Part shown: positions 61,442 to 64,000 of the stretch, piece after piece
Layout of the letters: every line of letters starts with the position of its first letter
Position numbering within the stretch: the first letter of the stretch is position 1
DNA from: JBEIQE01 sp040376705
GTDB taxonomy: Bacteria > Pseudomonadota > Alphaproteobacteria > UBA2400
Assembly: GCA_040376705.1 (NCBI GenBank)
Contig: JBEIQE010000001.1
Coordinates: 434,001-498,000 of the forward strand
DNA: 64,000 nucleotides
Direction of reading: 5' to 3'
Notes under the pieces: generated by a model
Database searches by the model: none
The model's input: only the letters and a program-made list of their open reading frames with translations
What the model was told of the DNA's origin: nothing
Position numbers and translations under genes: made by a program

Positions 61442-61999
61442 CTAGCGGGTTCCCTTGACGATCTTGCCATCCTGCACAGAATGCGATGGCTGCAAAATAG
61501 GCCGGTCATAAACAGCGGCATATGGACTGAAATTGAGGGCAACAACGAGGCACAACATCGCCTCGTTCTGCGCAGCGCCAGCAAGGCGAATACGCGGAAT
61601 GGTAATGGAACGGAAGTGTGCTTCAGCCGCCTGCACCAAACGTGTTGCTACGCCCATACGGCGCCAGTTCGGCAACACAAAAAGATCGCGCACAAAGGCA
61701 TGCTCACGGGCACGATCTTCAAGCACGGGGTCGGGATCCGACATCACATAAGCAGCAATAAAACCAACCGGAACTTCACCCACTTCGGCAATCAGCAGGC
61801 AGCCACGCCGTGTTTCAACCGCGTCTACCAGCTCGTTTGCATACTGCGGGGCCATCTTGCCACCGTGAATACGGCCATCATTCTGCCGCTCGCGTTCATG
61901 CTCATATTGCATGGCGATGAATGCCACCAGACCAGGAAAATCCACCTCTCCCTGATACGGCCGAATGGCAACCGAGCTTTGTGGCAGCTTACTGGCCAT
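61442..61999 (-). CDS. GNAT family N-acetyltransferase inside the nuo operon
   Basis: A 185-residue GNAT protein. The acetyl-CoA pyrophosphate loop is in the FVLPNWRRMGVATRLVQAA segment (R-R-M-G-V-A), preceded by the LLIAEVGEVPVGFIAAYV and EHAFVRDLFV strands. Substrate unknown: protein N-terminal or lysine acetylation, or a small molecule. Its ATG overlaps the nuoF stop by one base (TGATG) and nuoG follows three bases after its stop, so it is fully built into the operon. It could have a role tied to complex I or simply use its expression (inference). Confidence 0.85.
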   Translation of the reverse strand: MASKLPQSSVAIRPYQGEVDFPGLVAFIAMQYEHERERQNDGRIHGGKMAPQYANELVDAVETRRGCLLIAEVGEVPVGFIAAYVMSDPDPVLEDRAREHAFVRDLFVLPNWRRMGVATRLVQAAEAHFRSITIPRIRLAGAAQNEAMLCLVVALNFSPYAAVYDRPILQPSHSVQDGKIVKGTR

Positions 62000-63282
62000 C
62001 AGGCAGCCCTGCTCTTTCTGTAGTCGAGCAGACGCTGTTCAACCTGCGGACGGAAGTGACGGAACAGACCCTTGATTGGCCAGGTCGATGCATCGCCGTG
62101 GGCGCAAATGGTCTTGCCTTCAATTTCCGTACCGATATCGAGCAGCATGTCGATTTCTTTAACCTCGGCCACACCGCGGTCCATACGCTGCATGATGCGG
62201 TACATCCAGCCCGTACCTTCACGGCAGGGAGTGCACTGACCGCAGCTCTCATGCGCGTAGAAACGGGCAAGGCGTGTAATGGCCTTAACAATATCAGTGC
62301 TCTTATCCATCACGATGAGTGCGGCAGTACCAAAGCTTGAGTTTACTTCGCGCAAGGCGTCATAATCCATCAGGACGGTTTCGCAGATTTCCTTGGGAAT
62401 GAGCGGACACGATGCACCGCCAGGAATCACTGCAAGCAGATTATCCCAACCGCCACGCACACCGCCGCCATGCTTTTCGATCAGCTCTTTCATGGGAATG
62501 CTCATCGCCTCTTCCACATTGCACATGTTGTTTACATGGCCGGTGAGGCAGAACACTTTGGTACCGCGATTTTTCGGGCGGCCGATACTGGCAAACCATG
62601 CCGAGCCACGGCGCATAATGGTTGGGACAACCGAAATGGTCTCAACGTTATTGATGGTGGTCGGCATACCATAAAGACCAGCTACAGGCGGGAACGGCGG
62701 CTTGTTGCGCGGCATGCCCTTCTTGCCTTCAAGGCTCTCGAGCTGGGCAGTTTCTTCGCCGCAGATATAGGCACCAGCACCGCGATGCACATAAAGGTCG
62801 AAATCCCAACCGCTCTTGGCTGCATTCTTACCGAGCAGACCTGCTGCATAGGCTTCGTCCACCGCCGCCTGCAGACGCACAGCCTCGTGATAGAATTCAC
62901 CGCGAATATAGATGTAGGCCACATGCGCGCCCATAGCGAAGCCCGAGATCAGCGCCCCTTCAATCAGCTTATGCGGATCATTACGGATGATATCGCGGTC
63001 TTTGCACGTACCCGGCTCTGACTCATCAGCATTGATAACGAGGTAGTGCGGACGCTCAGGGTTGATCTCTTTGGGCATAAAGCCCCACTTCATGGCGGTT
63101 GATGCACCGGCACCACCACGGCCACGCAGCTCTGAGGCTTTAACTTCTTCAATAATCGCTTCGCGACCCTTGGCGATGATGGCGGCGGTACCATCCCAAT
63201 CGCCACGGCTTTGCGCGCCCTTCAGGCCACTATCGTGGAAACCATAAAGGTTGGTGAAGATGCGATCTTTATCGGCGAGCAT
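61999..63282 (-). CDS. nuoF: NADH-quinone oxidoreductase subunit F
   Basis: NADH-binding flavoprotein subunit. The 427-residue protein has the FMN/NADH site RGRGGAGAS, YLVINADESEPGTCKDR, GAGAYICGEETAQLESLEG and the N3 cluster motif ESCGQCTPCREG with the fourth Cys further on (KTICAHGD). It lies two bases after nuoE. Confidence 0.97.
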   Translation of the reverse strand: MLADKDRIFTNLYGFHDSGLKGAQSRGDWDGTAAIIAKGREAIIEEVKASELRGRGGAGASTAMKWGFMPKEINPERPHYLVINADESEPGTCKDRDIIRNDPHKLIEGALISGFAMGAHVAYIYIRGEFYHEAVRLQAAVDEAYAAGLLGKNAAKSGWDFDLYVHRGAGAYICGEETAQLESLEGKKGMPRNKPPFPPVAGLYGMPTTINNVETISVVPTIMRRGSAWFASIGRPKNRGTKVFCLTGHVNNMCNVEEAMSIPMKELIEKHGGGVRGGWDNLLAVIPGGASCPLIPKEICETVLMDYDALREVNSSFGTAALIVMDKSTDIVKAITRLARFYAHESCGQCTPCREGTGWMYRIMQRMDRGVAEVKEIDMLLDIGTEIEGKTICAHGDASTWPIKGLFRHFRPQVEQRLLDYRKSRAA

Positions 63283-63284
63283 GA

Positions 63285-63890
63285 TTACACACCCTCCTTC
63301 AACGTCGTGGGGCCGGTGGTGGCGCAGGAATTCTGGCGGCCAATCTGCGAGCCAAGCTTTACAGCCCTACCGCTCTTCAGGTTATCAAGCAGAGCGATGA
63401 AGTTGTCTGGAGTCAGGTCCTCGAAGGTATCGAGGTTGATTTGCACCATCGGAGCATTTACGCAGGCACCCAGGCACTCAACCTGTACGAGGCTGAACTC
63501 GCCGTCGCTGGTGGTGCCGCCCTCTTCTACATACAGATGCTTCTTGCAGACATCCATCAACTCGTCTGACCCGCGGATCATGCATGGCGTTGATGTGCAC
63601 ACCTGAATGTGATGTTTGCCCACAGGGTGGCGGTTATACTGGGTATAGAAGGCAGCCACTTCAAACGCGCGGATCTCGGGCATGTCCAGCAGTTTTGCGC
63701 AGTAGGCAATAGCCACAGTTGGCAGCCAGCCATGCTGCCACTGAGCCAGCCAGAGCAAAGGCATGATGGCGCTTTGCTGGCGGCCAGCTGGATACTTGGC
63801 CATATGCTGTTTGGCCTTGGCCAGATTTTCGGGCGTGAACTCGAAAGTCTTGGGCTGCTCTACGCCTAACGGAATACCAGCTTCAATCAT
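63285..63890 (-). CDS. nuoE: NADH-quinone oxidoreductase subunit E
   Basis: Thioredoxin-like 2Fe-2S subunit (cluster N1a). The 201-residue protein has helical EFTPENLAKAKQHMAKYP, the FEVAAFYTQYN block and cluster ligands in VCTSTPCMIRGS and VECLGACVNAPM. The C-terminus ends with a short Gly/Thr extension. The ATG overlaps the nuoD stop by 4 bp. Confidence 0.96.
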   Translation of the reverse strand: MIEAGIPLGVEQPKTFEFTPENLAKAKQHMAKYPAGRQQSAIMPLLWLAQWQHGWLPTVAIAYCAKLLDMPEIRAFEVAAFYTQYNRHPVGKHHIQVCTSTPCMIRGSDELMDVCKKHLYVEEGGTTSDGEFSLVQVECLGACVNAPMVQINLDTFEDLTPDNFIALLDNLKSGRAVKLGSQIGRQNSCATTGPTTLKEGV

Positions 63891-64000
63891 CTGTCGATTT
63901 CTCCAAATACAACGTCCAGCGAGCCGATAACGGCTACGGCGTCGGCCAGCATATGGCCGCGGGACAGAAAATCAGTTGCCTGCAGATGAGCAAAGCCTGG
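63887..64000 (-). CDS. nuoD: NADH-quinone oxidoreductase subunit D, C-terminal end (cut by window end)
   Basis: The last 37 codons of nuoD are visible on the minus strand and end at TGA 63889-63887. They read PGFAHLQATDFLSRGHMLAD, then a segment ending in SLDVVFGEIDR, the universal C-terminus of the 49-kDa/NuoD subunit that lines the quinone site. The rest of the gene lies beyond base 64000. Confidence 0.93.
   Translation of the reverse strand, partial: PGFAHLQATDFLSRGHMLADAVAVIGSLDVVFGEIDR

Noticed and set aside
1..64000. CRISPR arrays, insertion sequences, prophage or toxin-antitoxin modules
   Set aside because: No regularly spaced repeats, transposase, integrase, phage or antitoxin-like genes were recognised.

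Overview
The window reads as a continuous piece of an alphaproteobacterial chromosome. This rests on gene order as much as on single genes. Three blocks are classic alphaproteobacterial arrangements: dusB–(ntr genes)–ntrY–ntrX–trkA–hfq–hflX; rpsB–tsf–pyrH–frr–uppS–cdsA–rseP–bamA–skp–lpxD–fabZ–lpxA–lpxI–lpxB; and nuo genes–birA–rnj–mce–DUF1467–proS–lolC–lolD–dnaE. Lipid A genes, BamA and Skp show a Gram-negative envelope, and a mitochondrial-type complex I shows aerobic respiration. The genus cannot be told from the sequence. Apart from tRNAs and short gaps, nearly all of the window is coding.

Layout. 1–4.1 kb: end of homoserine dehydrogenase, glpX, recJ and an AlgF-like acetylation protein on the plus strand, then a YciA thioesterase on the minus strand. 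4.2–9.9 kb: an ammonium transporter without glnK, three tRNAs (Glu, Val, Asp), two or three poorly characterised membrane or lipoprotein genes, a receiver–Hpt protein and CinA/PncC. 10–18 kb: the nitrogen-regulation/hfq block, in which ntrB is missing and ntrC appears to survive only as a 99-residue Fis-type DNA-binding protein. 18–27 kb: an accessory stretch with four tandem secreted alpha/beta-hydrolase paralogues, an SDR, an ADP-ribosylglycohydrolase, mazG, msrA, an AlgX/AlgJ-like acetyltransferase and an OB-fold periplasmic protein.

27–40 kb (all minus): the translation, outer-membrane assembly and lipid A supercluster. Genes mostly overlap or abut. The exceptions are a 100-bp fabZ–lpxA gap containing a strong hairpin, and the cdsA–rseP junction, where dxr would be expected but is absent. 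40–64 kb (all minus): a heme-dependent N-demethylase family gene, dnaE, lolD, lolC, an archaeal/eukaryote-like proS, small envelope proteins, mce, RNase J, birA and nuoN back to nuoD, which runs off the window. A GNAT acetyltransferase gene sits inside the nuo operon between nuoF and nuoG.

No CRISPR array, transposase, phage gene or obvious defence system was found. The most unusual features are the four-gene hydrolase array (with a conserved cysteine pair and no canonical catalytic acid motif), the reduced NtrC, the dispersed alginate-type acetylation genes without an MBOAT partner, the in-place replacement of proS by the type-3 form, and a duplicated terminator-plus-tRNA-tail element beside tRNA-Val.
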